This document shows positions 13,439 to 25,858 of a stretch of DNA of 64,000 nt, one piece after another. The DNA is from Ascidia mentula. Its lineage: Eukaryota > Chordata > Ascidiacea > Phlebobranchia > Ascidiidae. The position numbers and the translations under genes were made by a program. The stretch is from contig OX387202.1 of assembly GCA_947561715.1 (NCBI GenBank), forward strand, positions 4,849,001-4,913,000. Reading direction: 5' to 3'. A model generated the notes under the pieces. That model saw only the letters and a program-made list of their open reading frames with translations. It made no database searches and was not told the origin of the DNA. How positions within the stretch are numbered: the first letter of the stretch is position 1; every line of letters begins with the position of its first letter.

Positions 13439-13771
13439 TGAACGTTGTACAAATATGTGTGTTTCTAGTTTTATATATCCCTTCCATTATGTCCTACATA
13501 TTTTTTCCACATTTGCATTGTTTCTGGCAAATTTTTCTCTGGTAAAGGCAATTTTACATATTAATGCACAGTTTACCAAATTGATAGTATCGGTTTCATT
13601 CCTGTATAATCCCAACCAATCGGCAAATCCTCTGGAGGGTCGAAAACTTCCAAGTTACAATAAAGGATGGTCTTATTTAGTAAAGAGTGTTAAGTTCAGG
13701 GCAGATAGTTGATTTTAATGAAAGTGTTAATGTGTTTGAAAACGGATAAATTTTCAACATTGGAACAAATA

Positions 13772-13777
13772 TTTATT
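13772..13777 (-). terminator. Poly(A) signal of PIH1D1
   Basis: TTTATT on the plus strand reads AATAAA on the minus strand, about 85 nt after the PIH1D1 stop. Confidence 0.6.
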
Positions 13778-13802
13778 TTCGTTGAAAGCAACACTTTGCA
13801 GC

Positions 13803-13808
13803 AATAAA
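13803..13808 (+). terminator. Poly(A) signal of UBE2C
   Basis: AATAAA about 365 nt after the UBE2C stop. It lies downstream, in plus-strand terms, of the opposing PIH1D1 signal at 13772-13777, so the two convergent 3' ends should overlap. Confidence 0.6.
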
Positions 13809-13860
13809 TACACATAAACGTTTTACTATCCACAAATGTAACCAATATTAAATATTGTTT

Positions 13861-14766
13861 TCATTTGATTTGAACTTTCATAGTTACTGTCAAACACTTG
13901 GTCTTAACGTCAAATTGTGCCCCACACTCCTCCTGCACCAAATCAAATGGAAGAAATATATCTAGCAAGTATTGTTTTGGTCGAGTGCACACCACCAGTC
14001 TGTCCTCACCCACATCAACAAGCACAGAATTTGCTTTGTTGATTTTCGGCAACCAAACTTCAGCGATTAAAAACTGGGGATGTCCTTCTTCTGGTTCGCG
14101 TACAATCTTGAATTTGGGTTTTTTGGAAACGGTTTCTGTCACAAGTGGAGCTTTTTCTGGCATTTCTTGTATTAAAGTTTGCTTTCTCACATTTTGTTCA
14201 TCCACTCTTCCAAGAAACTTCTTGTGTTTTAAAAGCACCCAGTCACGTTCCAGTTGGACGTCATATTTATTCAGAAGACCTTCGAACACAATACTCATGA
14301 AAAAGCCAAAGAAAATTTTGCTGTTATTAATGGTGTGCAGAAATCCTGGGTTGATGATCACATCATAAGCAATACACCCCTTTCCTTTATTATCTGTTTC
14401 GGCATGTGCTTCACCCAAGCTCATTGGCACCCGATAGTCCACCATTTCATCTGGGTCTTCTAACTTTTCCAACATTTTTAACAATTCCTGTTCAGTGATT
14501 GCTTCTGGGGCTGGGACTGTGCTCGAAGTACAAATATTGATGAAAACTTTTTCGTTGGTCTTTGTATTTTTCGTTTTAATGCAGCATCCTGGGGTTGGTT
14601 TCACTGAGTTCCATGGTTGTGTTTGCGGTTGTGTTTGATCACCTCCTGCTTGCTGTGATTGGAGCAGAAGATCTTGGTAGAACTTTTGTAGATCTTCATC
14701 GTTCATGTCTTTGCCTGCAGAGGCACCAACATTAAACAACTCTGATGTGTCAACTTCTTCTGTCAT
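13861..14766 (-). CDS. PIH1D1: PIH1 domain-containing protein 1 (R2TP adaptor)
   Basis: A subunit of the R2TP co-chaperone complex, which with HSP90 assembles snoRNPs, RNA polymerases and PIKK kinases. The PIH domain binds phosphorylated acidic clients and the C-terminal CS-like domain binds RPAP3 (known for the family). The gene is one uninterrupted reading frame of 301 codons, start 14766, stop 13861-13863. Visible landmarks are KVFINICTSSTVP (start of the PIH domain, about residue 72), MVDYRVPMSLGEAHAETD, GCIAYDVIINPGFL (about 130-145), then the CS-like half with FLIAEVWLPKI and LDIFLPFDL near the end. Length matches the family (about 290). It lacks introns although both neighbours have many, so a retrocopy that replaced the parent, or intron loss, is possible. 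It is head-to-head with CTDP1 and tail-to-tail with UBE2C. Confidence 0.93.
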   Translation of the reverse strand: MTEEVDTSELFNVGASAGKDMNDEDLQKFYQDLLLQSQQAGGDQTQPQTQPWNSVKPTPGCCIKTKNTKTNEKVFINICTSSTVPAPEAITEQELLKMLEKLEDPDEMVDYRVPMSLGEAHAETDNKGKGCIAYDVIINPGFLHTINNSKIFFGFFMSIVFEGLLNKYDVQLERDWVLLKHKKFLGRVDEQNVRKQTLIQEMPEKAPLVTETVSKKPKFKIVREPEEGHPQFLIAEVWLPKINKANSVLVDVGEDRLVVCTRPKQYLLDIFLPFDLVQEECGAQFDVKTKCLTVTMKVQIK

Positions 14767-16236
14767 TTTTCCAAATCATTCACCTTTCTGCTGTTAGTGC
14801 ATAAAGATAAATGTCAATCAAAAGTTCATGTAATAAAACAACAATATAATAATAAAAGTAATTTAGTTTGTGTCGCACACTAGGTGATTGCTAAGCTCTT
14901 CATGTAATTGTGGAAAATTTATCTTTTTAATAATAGGCTGTTATAAGTTTCATTTTACATATGTAAACACAACAAAAAATCAAACAGCTTTGTGGAACTC
15001 TTTGGTTGAAAATCTACTGCTAACACATACACAATTAGCAGGCATTTTTTCTGTTTCATTTTGCAATTAAAGCTAAATTGAGGTAACCAATACAGAAAGA
15101 GAAAAGTGATGTATTATGTATGCAGCTTTGGAATGCTTTACCCCAATCACACTTCCTTTTCAAAATGACAAGAGAACGTTTCTAAAATATGCGAATTTAC
15201 GAACTTTCATACATAATTGTTATTCATTCGAAGTTTCGGATTTTCGCTTTTTAACAAACCTTTTCAAGATAACCGGAAAACAGGTACATCCCCTCGTTTC
15301 TAACTGTAAATTAGTCATGTGAAACGATGCGTGCATATTGTAAATTATTTTTTATTTGGGGAACATTTGAAAAATGTTCGTTTTTACGTTAAAAACACTT
15401 GGTAAATATTTACATATTTTTTTTTTCTGGGTCAAAGACATAACAAAATTACAAGGGGTGTTTTTTACCAGTTCTCGAAACTATTTAGCCCAAGTTTACG
15501 TGGGTCAACTGCTTTTACTACGGAAAAAATGAAATGTGTTGTTGTTTTGCGTATTAATTGATGTTGGTTGTTTGCATTGAATAATGTTGCTTTATTTGTT
15601 AAATATGTTGAATCATCAAACAGAAAACTCTATTATAAGGATTTAGTTTGAATTCTAATAAAAGCATGTGCACAAAACTTTTGCAAAACATGCATGGGTT
15701 GGGATTGGGAATTCTTATGTATATTACAATTACAACTGAGTTTGGTTTGTTTGCCAAAAAGTTTTTAGATAAAGGGTTTAAGGACTATGTCAACACAATT
15801 TTCTATATTAAGATATACAAACTATCCATATTTACAAATTTAGTGTCACACTTGTAGTTGCAGTTGCATATAAGTCATGTGTGAGTGTGAATGTGTGTTT
15901 ACATATTTGTTTTACACAAATACATCTTACCCATTCCTGTCATAATATATAGTTCTTATATTGGTATTGTACAATACTTACATTATGCCAGAAAATTATG
16001 TTATGAGAGTTAACATATCACATATTATATAGGCCTATAGCAGTAGAATGCTTTTTTATTAACACAATGTTAACATTTGTACCTGGCCACTAAATAATGG
16101 TCCAATACCAATGAAAATAATTGTGTATACACTAACATAACCAAAAATCTTTTATAAAAATATCTATGAACAACAGCCATAGTGTGACTTTTTAATTGTG
16201 TATTATCATTAAAATTTTAGCAAGGTAAACTTTAGT
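14767..16236. other. Head-to-head intergenic region, PIH1D1 / CTDP1
   Basis: About 1.5 kb of AT-rich DNA between divergent genes, expected to hold both promoters. No gene, repeat or convincing core-promoter element was recognised, apart from the acceptor-like site next to the CTDP1 start. Confidence 0.5.
16211..16220 (+). promoter_or_regulatory. Acceptor-like site 16 nt before the CTDP1 start
   Basis: AAAATTTTAG followed by a 16-nt leader and the ATG at 16237; a second AG lies directly at the start codon (TTTAG, 16231-16235). No 5' exon is evident. The arrangement matches a spliced-leader acceptor, though a cis intron in the 5' UTR cannot be excluded. Confidence 0.45.
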
Positions 16237-19200
16237 ATGGAGGAGGTGTTTATTCCTGGTGATAAACCAGTTCGTCTTATTGAGTGGTTGGTTAAATTGG
16301 ATGATTGGATCCAGTATGGAGCTCCCATAGCAATATACAGACAAGTGGAGGATCCGTCAAAGGGAATAAAAACAAAAGAAGTTCACATGAAATCGAAAAA
16401 TGTCGGCAGGGTTAAAAAGCTGTTGTTACAGATCGGACAAGTCGCTAAACCAGGGTGAGTGCAGTCTTCTTTTTTTAAGTTATGTTGCATATGTGAATGT
16501 GATTTTATGGTCTTTAAATTATGTCTGTGGTTTAGAATTTCAAAATAACATATCTTTTATTCAGTTTTCCATTACTTGAATTGGAAAGTTGTAGTCATCC
16601 AATTGTGATGAAAGATATGTGCGCTGAGTGTGGACAAGACCTCAGATTGTAAGGAAATGCAGTTTTGTTTATATATATATTGTTTTCTTAATAATTAGAC
16701 CAATTGTTTTCATCCTTTTTGGCAAAGTTTGAAACCAATTATATTGGCCAGGTGATTTTTAAAAAATAAAATAAAATTACTTTGCACCAGAAGAAATGTA
16801 TAAGAAAGAATATATATAATGGGAAACTATCATGGACCAGCAGTTGAGAAACTTTGGGCTGGAATTTATGTTAATGAAAGTCTGATGATCTAATCTATTG
16901 ATGACATAAAAAATACCAGATTTTGGCCTGGCTGTTCTCAAACTTTTTCTATTTTTTATACTTAGGTTAGTGGAAAAGCAAGGCCACAAGTCAGCTCATG
17001 TTTCCATGGTCCCAAATATTCCAGAGCTTAAGATAAGTGCTCGGGTAAGCTGGTGATTGGTTTGTGAATTTAAATAAATTTAAAGCTATGGAATTGGGTC
17101 AGAATTTCCCCACACTGTGGTGACCTATCCCATATTACAATTGGTAAAAACATTTCAAAGTTGCAACTGAAAGCAAAGAAATATCCCCCTAAAACTACGT
17201 TAAACAGCATTATGGACAGCGATCTTAGACAACGTTAATATATGTACCCTTGGTGGTCCAGATTAAAAGACCCACAGACCTGAAATTCAGGCCCTGAATT
17301 AGCCCATGTTTAGGGCAAACTGTTATGTTCAAGATGCATTTAATTTTTCTTTGTTACTCGCCTGTTACAATTAGATGAACTGATTGTAAGGTATATACAT
17401 CATAAAATAATGTTTCAAAAACCTTAGTCTCAAACACGCCTTAACTTTTTTTGTCTCAACAGCAAGCAGAAGAAATTGCGAAACAAGATGTGGAAAGACT
17501 TCATAAGATGAAGAAACTTGTTCTTCTCGTTGATCTTGACCAAACCTTGATTCACACGACCCAAAATGCCTTGTTTGCAAATTTGTGCAAAGCTGACAAC
17601 AAAGTTTGTATTATTTATACCCTTTTGTTTTATGTTTTTTTTGCTCAATATAAAACCACTGTCTAGGTATTAGATGCAATTACTTGTATTTAATTGTTGT
17701 ATATAAAAATAAATAGATACCTCTGCATAAATATTATTACTGTTGTGTTCATGGGCGTATCCAGGGGGGGGGTCCGGGGGGTGTAAATTATTTTGGTCTT
17801 TTTTGATAACTTAACAAACGCCACTGTATTTTTTGTCAAAATCCGCGTGAAAAACAGAAATTTTCTTTGACGTTGACCTAAAAACCGCATCGTGTTGCAT
17901 TCGCCATTGTTTCCAAACAGGGAGCATTGTTACCGAACACTTGGCATTGTTACCAAACATGTTGCATTGTTACGAAACAAGTGTCCTTTTTCGTCAGTTC
18001 ATGGACGTAACGTCGTTTTTCAGTGGCCACGTTGTAATGACAAGCGGTTTATTTGCGTGATAGTCAATTAGTTTAGTTGTTAAACTTTCCATAGCGTTAC
18101 ACAATTGCGCAATCCAGGCCAGAAAGCCACCGTTTATGTGACGATAGGCGCGAACACCGGCGTTCATATTTTGCGATTCTCGCCCACAATAGTTTATACT
18201 TACTTTGTACTTGAAAATCGGGGAATTCCCTAAAAAAATTTGGACCCCCCCCTTTAAAAATTCCTGGATACGCCCCTGGTTGTGTTGATTAAATACGTGA
18301 ATCAATAACTTTATGCTTCAAATAAATTCTTTTGAGAATTTTGTAGTTTAAAATGTTTGTTTTTGTGTTTTTGTTTTTGCAAACTGTTTTTGTCATTTTC
18401 ATTGCACCACAAAATATTTTTTCTTCAGGACTTCTACACTTTCCACTTGCACAAAAACGAGCCAACTTTATACACCAAACTCAGACCACACAGCCGGGAG
18501 TTTATTGACACAATTTCCAAGCTCTACGAGCTGCAGATTGTGACTTTTGGGTCGAGGCAGTATGCACACAAAATCGCAGACTTTATTGACCCTAACAAGA
18601 AGTACTTTGCAAACCGCATTTTGTCACGCGATGAATGCATAAATCCAATGAAAAAGTCTGGAAATCTAAGGTATAATGTATTTGTTATTGGAAATGTTTC
18701 GAACTATTGCATACAGTGTATTTTGATGGTTTTGGTGTGATGCTATTGCATATAATTAATGTATTGTGTTTTATCTGGTTATGCTTGAACATGTTGGAGA
18801 AAAATGTATTTTCCAAAGTGCCTAAATTGTGCAAAAAAAGAAAGTATCCTATGGCATTGCCAGCTTATTGACTGCGCCAAAGTTTATGAGCAAATTCTCA
18901 TTTTAGGCATTTATTTCCTTGTGGAGATTCGATGGTTTGCATCATTGACGACCGTGATGATGTTTGGAACGCGATCCCAAACCTCGTACTTGTGAAAAAA
19001 TATTCCTTCTTCCCTGGTTAGTTTATCACTACTTTAAAATAACTTTAATAAATTAGTACAAATATACATGATCTTTTATGTTAGTATCATATATCAGGGC
19101 CTGATGGCACTATTGGTTGAGCTTTGCTTGGCCATAGTGTTTCCACCTTGTTTTCTCCGTAAGGTTGCACCTAGTTTGGTGCCCAACGGATGACGGTGAT

Positions 19201-22200
19201 TGTATAGTCACCACAAAGTGGAAGTCTTTGCTTGGCCGTTTGGTCAGCAAAGTCGTCTGAAAGTCACACGAATGTATCAGTTTGTTAAGACCTTTTAGGT
19301 CGAAACAGTGGCCATCTGTCTGCAGCTTACACAATTTATCAGTTTGTTAACATTCACATGTTGTAGGGTCTGGTGACATAAATAGTCCAGATAAGCTTGA
19401 ATCCAACAAAACAAAGAATGGGAAACAAAGTTTAAAGAAGGTATTTTAAACACATACAATTTACAATGTGTGGTTTATATGTTTTATAGGTTGTTATATT
19501 CTGCGTGCAATCCACTTTTACAAAGCTATTTTATCCCTGGTTAGAATGGATCGGCATCTAAAGACGACAATGGAACTAAAGTTTCACCTCGAAAGAGAAA
19601 ATCGGAAGAAGATGAAACGTTAAGTGAAGTTGCGTCGTCCAAAGTACAAAAAACTTCGATTGATTTGGAAAATGAAATTGATTCCAGGAAAGATGTGGAA
19701 AATCTGCCGGCAGAAAAAAACGAGAAATTAGCGTCGTCAAACACAACCACAGGTAGTATTTGGATTTGAAACCAGTAATCTTTGAGTTTCACCTTTGCGT
19801 TGCATATGACCGAATATCAAATATGATTGATCTTTGAAATTTAAGAATATTGACAGGATATACTCCTGTAATTTAACATTTGGTCTCTTTTTTGTATGTG
19901 AAGATATGAAGGGAACGAAATCGAAAATCATTGATGAGAAAACTGTTGGTGAACCACCCACGGAAGCAGGGGAAAATACAACAAGTCATGAGGATGCTGC
20001 GACCAGAACAGAGACACAAGGCTCGGGCGACAAACTATCAGACGATGAAAATAACACTGAAAGAACACTTTCTTCTGTTGATTGCAACAAATCTGGCAAA
20101 GAAACGACAAACAATCATTCAGACAATCATACAGACAATAAAGACAACGAACAACATGATTCTTCTATTGAAAACAATAATAATATCAGGGAAAACAAAG
20201 ATGATGACATGTCGGATAGTAAAACAAACTGTAAAGCAAAACCTGCGCCAGCTCCAGGTTAGATGGGTTATTTTATTTTTTGGTTGGTGCAATGTTGCTA
20301 ACATTTTATTACAGCAGTGTGAAATAATTATTTTTTAGCATTTAACTCCAAAACAAAGTTTGCTGTGTGTATATTAGTGTAACTAATAACCATATCTATC
20401 TTTTCAAAAATTTTGTTCATTTACCTTACTTGATGAGAGTCTAATTTAATATAATTTATATTCCCTCATTGTCTTGTGCTTATCTGAAATCAATCAACAA
20501 CACCCAAAAATCAAATTGAAAATTTCAGGCAACGACGAACTTGAGGATAATGATGATTATCTTCTCCACCTCCAGCATATCCTCACAACTATTCATGAAA
20601 CTTATTACGATGCATATCAAAAACATAAAGATGGGGGGTTTGAACACCCCCCTGACCTTAGAGGAGTCGTTCCTTTCCTTAGAAGCCGGGTGGGTACAGG
20701 GAAATTCCATTTTCAATATGTTTTGGCAATTTTTACTATTCAAATTAATACTTATTTTCTTAAAAAATAAAATTTCATTAGAATTGTGCTAATAGTAAAA
20801 GTATATGCAAAAGTTTAAACAGCAATGTAACACGGAGTTGAGCTGCAATAATAAGAAAAAAAAATTCGTTGTTTATTTGGTTGTTTTAAATTGAAGTTGC
20901 TTGTTTTGGCAGCTTTTAGAATATATGTAAGCATTTCCTTCTGCAACAAAAGTCAAAATATATTTTATCAAAAATTTTTTCTTCTCCAGGTATTATTTGG
21001 ATGCAATCTTGTTTTTACCGGAGTCATTCCCAACAATTTTAAGGGGCTTCCCCACCAGCATAAGGCTCACATTATTGCGAAACAACTTGGAGCTGTTGTG
21101 GATACTAAGGTACCAACCTAATGTGCTGCTAAACCTACTAACACTACTACTAAGCATATTAAATGAAGGTTTCACAATACCACGCATCCATAGGCGTCGA
21201 TTTAGGGGTGACATGTCACCCCTCACAAACAAACAGGGGGTGACAATGTGTGTATTGTCACCCCTGGATTTCAGTTAAATTAAAAAGTATTGTCAGAAAA
21301 ACCACACACATTATACTATCCGCTAAGCAAGTTTCAAACGACTTGTATTATTATCATCACAATCAGGACAAACACAAGTGTCTCGTGGATTGTTACGCAA
21401 CAAAGTGACATGAAACGGAATTTACGTTGTTTTCCTATGTTTAGGGCGATACGACTGACGAAATGTTTTTCTGTGTGTTTTTAAAACCTGGAAAAGTCAC
21501 CCTTAATATTTTTCAAAACGTTAAAAAATCTACGCCTATGCACGCACCCTAGTATATTTATAGAGATTTTCAGCTTAATCTGTGTGTGATCCATAAACCA
21601 GTTATTTTCAGTCATTAACGCTTGTTGATTTTTATAATTTCCAAAGGTTTTTTTATTAATACAAGTTCTGTATAAGCACCAAATTACAATAATTGGTAAT
21701 ATTGCTGCTGCTCTGATGGTTAACAAGCTAAATACCATCCAAATGAAGTTTAGCAAAGATGAACTGGCAGAATACGTATGTAATTATGGCAGCTATAAAA
21801 CAATGACAGAAACCACATGAAATTGTGTGCATCAAATATTTGGAATAAAGTAATCATATTTTGTGATGTATTTTATAAACAGGCATTCAGTGACTGGTAA
21901 AGTAAATTATATTAAAAAATATATATAGAAAAAATAAAGTAAAACTATTGCTTTTGTTTCATGGTCGACAACAAGGTAAATGAAACGACGACACATCTAG
22001 TTGGTGGAAAAAAAGGCACTGCAAAATATCAGGAATGCATCAAAATTGGAAAAGACACAATTAAATTTGTGTCGATCGAATGGCTTTGGGCCTGCTCGGA
22101 AAGGTGAGCTAAGAAGTCGAACATGGGCAGAAACCAGTCATGTAAAACAAAATTGTAAGACACAACATGTCCCTCAAGTGAAACCATTTTGACATTAAGC

Positions 22201-24743
22201 TGAAATATGAATGCTCATATATTTGTTGGAAAATCGCGAACACCTCCAATCTTACTCTGTTTCAATGTGACTAGATCAAAAACTGCTATATGATAGCATT
22301 ACTTAAAAATACATCAACAAACAAGAACTGATCGCATTACCTTAAAATAAATTAACCAACCAGGTTGTGCTCATTACAAATCACATGAGCTACATGTGAC
22401 CAGTTCGCTTGCTGTCTTTCTTGATCCAAATACCGAAAAGTAATGCACAATCCATAATGGATGTGCTTTTGTGAATTTTTAAAGTGGTCTTGTATGTTTT
22501 TTTAATGCTTTTGTTCCTCTAGGTGGGAAAAAGTCGAGGAAAAGTTGTTCCCAATTCCAAAAAGTTCAGGCAGCAACACATTGAGCAGGGAAGGAACTCC
22601 ACCAAGCCAAGGTATGGAATGTTGATCAACATTTAATACTTTTACTGAAATTGTGACCATACTCACAGTTTTAATGCAAGGTATGGAGTGTTTAGCAATT
22701 CTCCGTATGGAAGAAATTTAGCCATAGTTTGTCTCTGTTGTTGGTAGCCCAACTGATCGACATTGACTTACTTAGTTTTTTTCCTAATTTTGAAAATTCA
22801 TTTACGCCAAACTGATGTCTGCCTGTTCTATTTAAACTTTAAGTAAAATAATGAATGTCCTTAGTGGTTGGCAACCTTTCTGGCTTGCGGGCTAGAAATT
22901 TCGGATCACATTATCATTGGGGTACATCAAAAAATACAATTTATGATCGTATTTACATTATCAAACTGTAATCAAAAAGCAGAAATATGTTAAATAATAT
23001 CAAACAAAACTACAGTTTTAATAGTTTTATGACCAACTAATATCAACCCCTGTTGGGCCAAATTTGAAGATTAAACAGATCAGAGAAAGGCCCACAATCT
23101 GCAGTTTGCCTTCATCAATACATGATGACTGTGCAGGATGGATAGACAACAAGTCCTGTTCTAATTCTGATAATTTTTTTCAGGAGGCAAATCCACCAAG
23201 CAAGATGGTTCTGGTCCAAAAACTTACAATGCCCTTACGGGAAAACTTGTGAAAAAAGTCAAGGATCCACGTTTTGATTTCATGGTTACAGAGGCAGTAA
23301 ATCGTGTTGTGGAGCACAAACGAGTTAATCCACTTTACTCATCCCTAATAGGTATTTTGTCTCTGTTTGTAAATATTTCTGGACAGGTATTTCAAATGGT
23401 GAAATTAATTTTTCCACAATAAAAGCAAAACTAAAACAAGAAACTCTGTGTAAACTCCACATTTAAGTTTGTATAAAAAAGTTCAAATAATAGTGTTTAG
23501 ATTTTAATGTAAGCATGTTGTTTATAAAATTAACCTTTTTTCAACTTATCTTTTTTGTTTTTGTCACTTTACTTTTTCCTGATTCAGACCCAAATGTTAC
23601 CGTTCCATTGGTGCCACAAGAAGTTCCAGAAACACTTCTGTCAACCTCATCTTCCACCAGTGAAAGTGAACAACCCTCGTCATCGAAGGCTGCAGGTGTG
23701 TTGAAATATTTGAACATATTATTGTGCATTAAGAGAAGTTATTTAAGAATAGAAAAAAATGAAGACATTTGTTGTCAAGTTGTTTTTGATTTTGCCTACT
23801 TTTAGGCATCATCAGTTTCACCTTTTCAAATCTAAGCTTGCTAATGTGCTAGATATAATTTGTCTGCAGTGCGGACACGCAAACCAAGCATGGTTGAAGT
23901 TATGGGGATTGGATATTCATTATCGACCAATGACATCGAAGATATGGACAAAGAGGTTTGGACATTACTTATGTTTTGTGAAGTGTTAGAAGTAAAAAAA
24001 TTGGGCTGCAAAACTAACTTTTTTGGAAACTAAACAATTGTTCTGTTGAAAACTGGTCTTTTCTAATCCTTCAATATGTAACAACTCTGCTACAGTTAGT
24101 AATTTTTTGTTGCTCATTGTTCCTGTAATGCTGATCTTGTATTCCTGCTTCTGTTAGGTTGATGATCTGATGAATGACGAAGAGGAAGATTCCCTTGGAA
24201 CAATGATCGATCTTCCATCTTCCTCCTCATCAAGTGAAGCGAGCAGATCTGCACGACTGTAAGTTGTTCTTCTTCCAAGTGATCATGAGTGTCAGTGTTT
24301 TAATATGTACAAAGTTTGGTGTCTTCTTACATGAACAGAAGTGAAAATAGAAACAAACCTTAATGTCATACTTGACTGAACTGAACAACGTTAAATAAAA
24401 AACAACATTTTTATGCCTTTGTACAAGATTTTGTTGCAAGATTTGCTTATTTTAGAATGTTTTAATGCTTCTAACGAAATTCATTGCAATGAAGCACACC
24501 GTTTATCGACAATGACCTTTAGTGACGTCATAATATACACGGGAGTAATTTGCATGAATATTGTTTCACGTAAGGACGCCGAGTCAGTTGACTGAACAAG
24601 TGCAGGAAACAAACGATGGCGAACCGTCAGAAAAATCCTCTAGTTCATCAGAAGAAGAGTTTGATCACATGGCGGAATTACTCGACCATGAAATGCATTA
24701 TGACGAAGACAATTTCGACGACAACCTTGACACGCTTGACTGA
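16237..24743 (+). CDS. CTDP1: RNA polymerase II CTD phosphatase FCP1
   Basis: A nuclear HAD-family phosphatase that removes phosphate from the Pol II C-terminal repeats and recycles the polymerase (known). Exons: 16237-16454, 16565-16648, 16966-17044, 17463-17603, 18429-18670, 18907-19016, 19367-19440, 19545-19752, 19904-20257, 20529-20689, 20990-21109, 21976-22103, 22523-22611, 23184-23351, 23588-23695, 23870-23955, 24158-24258, 24575-24743. All 18 phases agree, giving 879 residues (human 961). The N-terminal lipoyl-like part has CAECGQDLR. The catalytic DxDxT is DLDQT at 151-155, followed by TFGSRQYAHKIADFIDP, ILSRDECI and FPCGDSMVCIIDDRDDVW. An acidic Ser/Asn-rich linker follows. The BRCT domain (about 553-670) has VLFGCNLVFTGVIPNNF and SIEWLWACSERWEKVEEKL. 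Then come TGKLVKK and the MDKEVDDLM region, and an acidic C-terminus (EEFDHMAELL). Introns 4 and 11 each hold a hAT-type MITE. A strong donor (GTAAGT, 24765) 21 nt after the stop suggests a 3' UTR intron. Confidence 0.96.
17750..18278. mobile_element. Non-autonomous hAT element (MITE) in CTDP1 intron 4
   Basis: A 529-bp element with imperfect terminal inverted repeats, CATGGGCGTATCCAGG at the left and CCTGGATACGCCCCTG at the right. It is flanked by a perfect 8-bp direct repeat GTTGTGTT (17742-17749 and 18279-18286), the target-site duplication size of hAT transposons. There is no transposase frame inside. C/G homopolymer runs lie just inside both ends. Confidence 0.92.
21189..21540. mobile_element. 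Non-autonomous hAT-like element in CTDP1 intron 11
   Basis: A 352-bp element with ends CATAGGCGTCGATTTA and AAAAAATCTACGCCTATG. It is flanked by CACGCATC / CACGCACC, an 8-bp duplication with one mismatch. There is no coding capacity. The termini differ from the element in intron 4, so it is a second family. Confidence 0.85.
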
Positions 24744-25858
24744 ACGACGTGCGCAAAGTTGCGAGTAAGTTGCCCAATAGAATATTGGAATTTACAACGC
24801 GACACCCTTAACCGGATACCATGTAGTTGTGATCAGAATACAAAATAACAAATATTTCGTTTCTTCTCACTGATGGCGCTTCTTCAAAAACTATACGTCT
24901 GATAAAAGAAAATTACAAAAATTGCGATAATCGTAATGATAAAAAATCTACATTAGTTACTTTTTCATGTATATGCCGACTGACTGTATTGGCCTCCAGA
25001 ACACTTTTTGATGGAAAAGCGATTTATACAAAATGTCAAGTTTTGCATATTTTGTAGTTGTAATCTCACCAACTGTTTTTTTTTCAGCAGCAGAAAAGCC
25101 CGCTGTCTTGGTGCTGCCGGGAATCATATCTCCGCAAGATGGCGCAGCTGAGCAGTTTACTTGTTTGTTTTAAGTCACCCGTTTTTTCCACTTGTTTTTT
25201 TGTAAACTCTGATCGTGTTTTGCGAATGTGATTGTGACGCAAAATCAACCAAGCGTGAATTTAAACTTTACTTCGTGGTTTGTCGTAAATTTGTCGTAAA
25301 ATCAGTCGGTTCAAGATTGTCAAGTGTTGGAGTTATTTAGCATGCTGACAATTCTTCTTTTGAAGGTTATGGGACAAATTTTAGTTGTCTCATTGACTTA
25401 TTCTGATCAGTCAGGTCGTTCTCGGTATAATTTATATTCAGAAAATTTGCGTTATTTTTGGCATAATCTCAGTTTCACTAACTGATGAAAATAATTTCAA
25501 TCTTTATTTCGATTTTGTTGTCAATGCCAAATTCGCTATAGCTTACACTTCCTAGGTTAAACAACTTGCGGAATCTTGCAAAACATGTGTTTATTTTGAA
25601 AAAGAAGGAATTTTGAAATAGGCTGAAAAACTTAAACAAATCAAAACGTAACAGATAATAAGTTGTGCCATTCAGTTGATACAAAAGCAAAACAATGAAT
25701 GTTAACAACAGACAGACTGCAAATCTTCAAAGCAAACACTGCTAATAAGAAAAGTATAAACTACAGAAAAGGTTTTGTCACAGAATGGAATGAATGTGAA
25801 AAAAGGTGTCAAGACCACTAAACACATTCGAGGGATCTACCATCCTGATTACTATGAG
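24744..25858. other. CTDP1 3' region and start of the duplicated cluster
   Basis: A strong donor GCGA|GTAAGT at 24765 and an acceptor TTTTTTTTCAG ending at 25087 could delimit a 3' UTR intron of CTDP1. From about 25308 the sequence matches the left edge of the third cluster segment (59144 onward; shared TTGTCAAGTGTTGGAGTTAT), so the segmental duplication begins here. TTTATT at 25590-25595 is the likely minus-strand poly(A) signal of A1; it is kept at 42924-42929 and 59433-59438. Confidence 0.6.
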
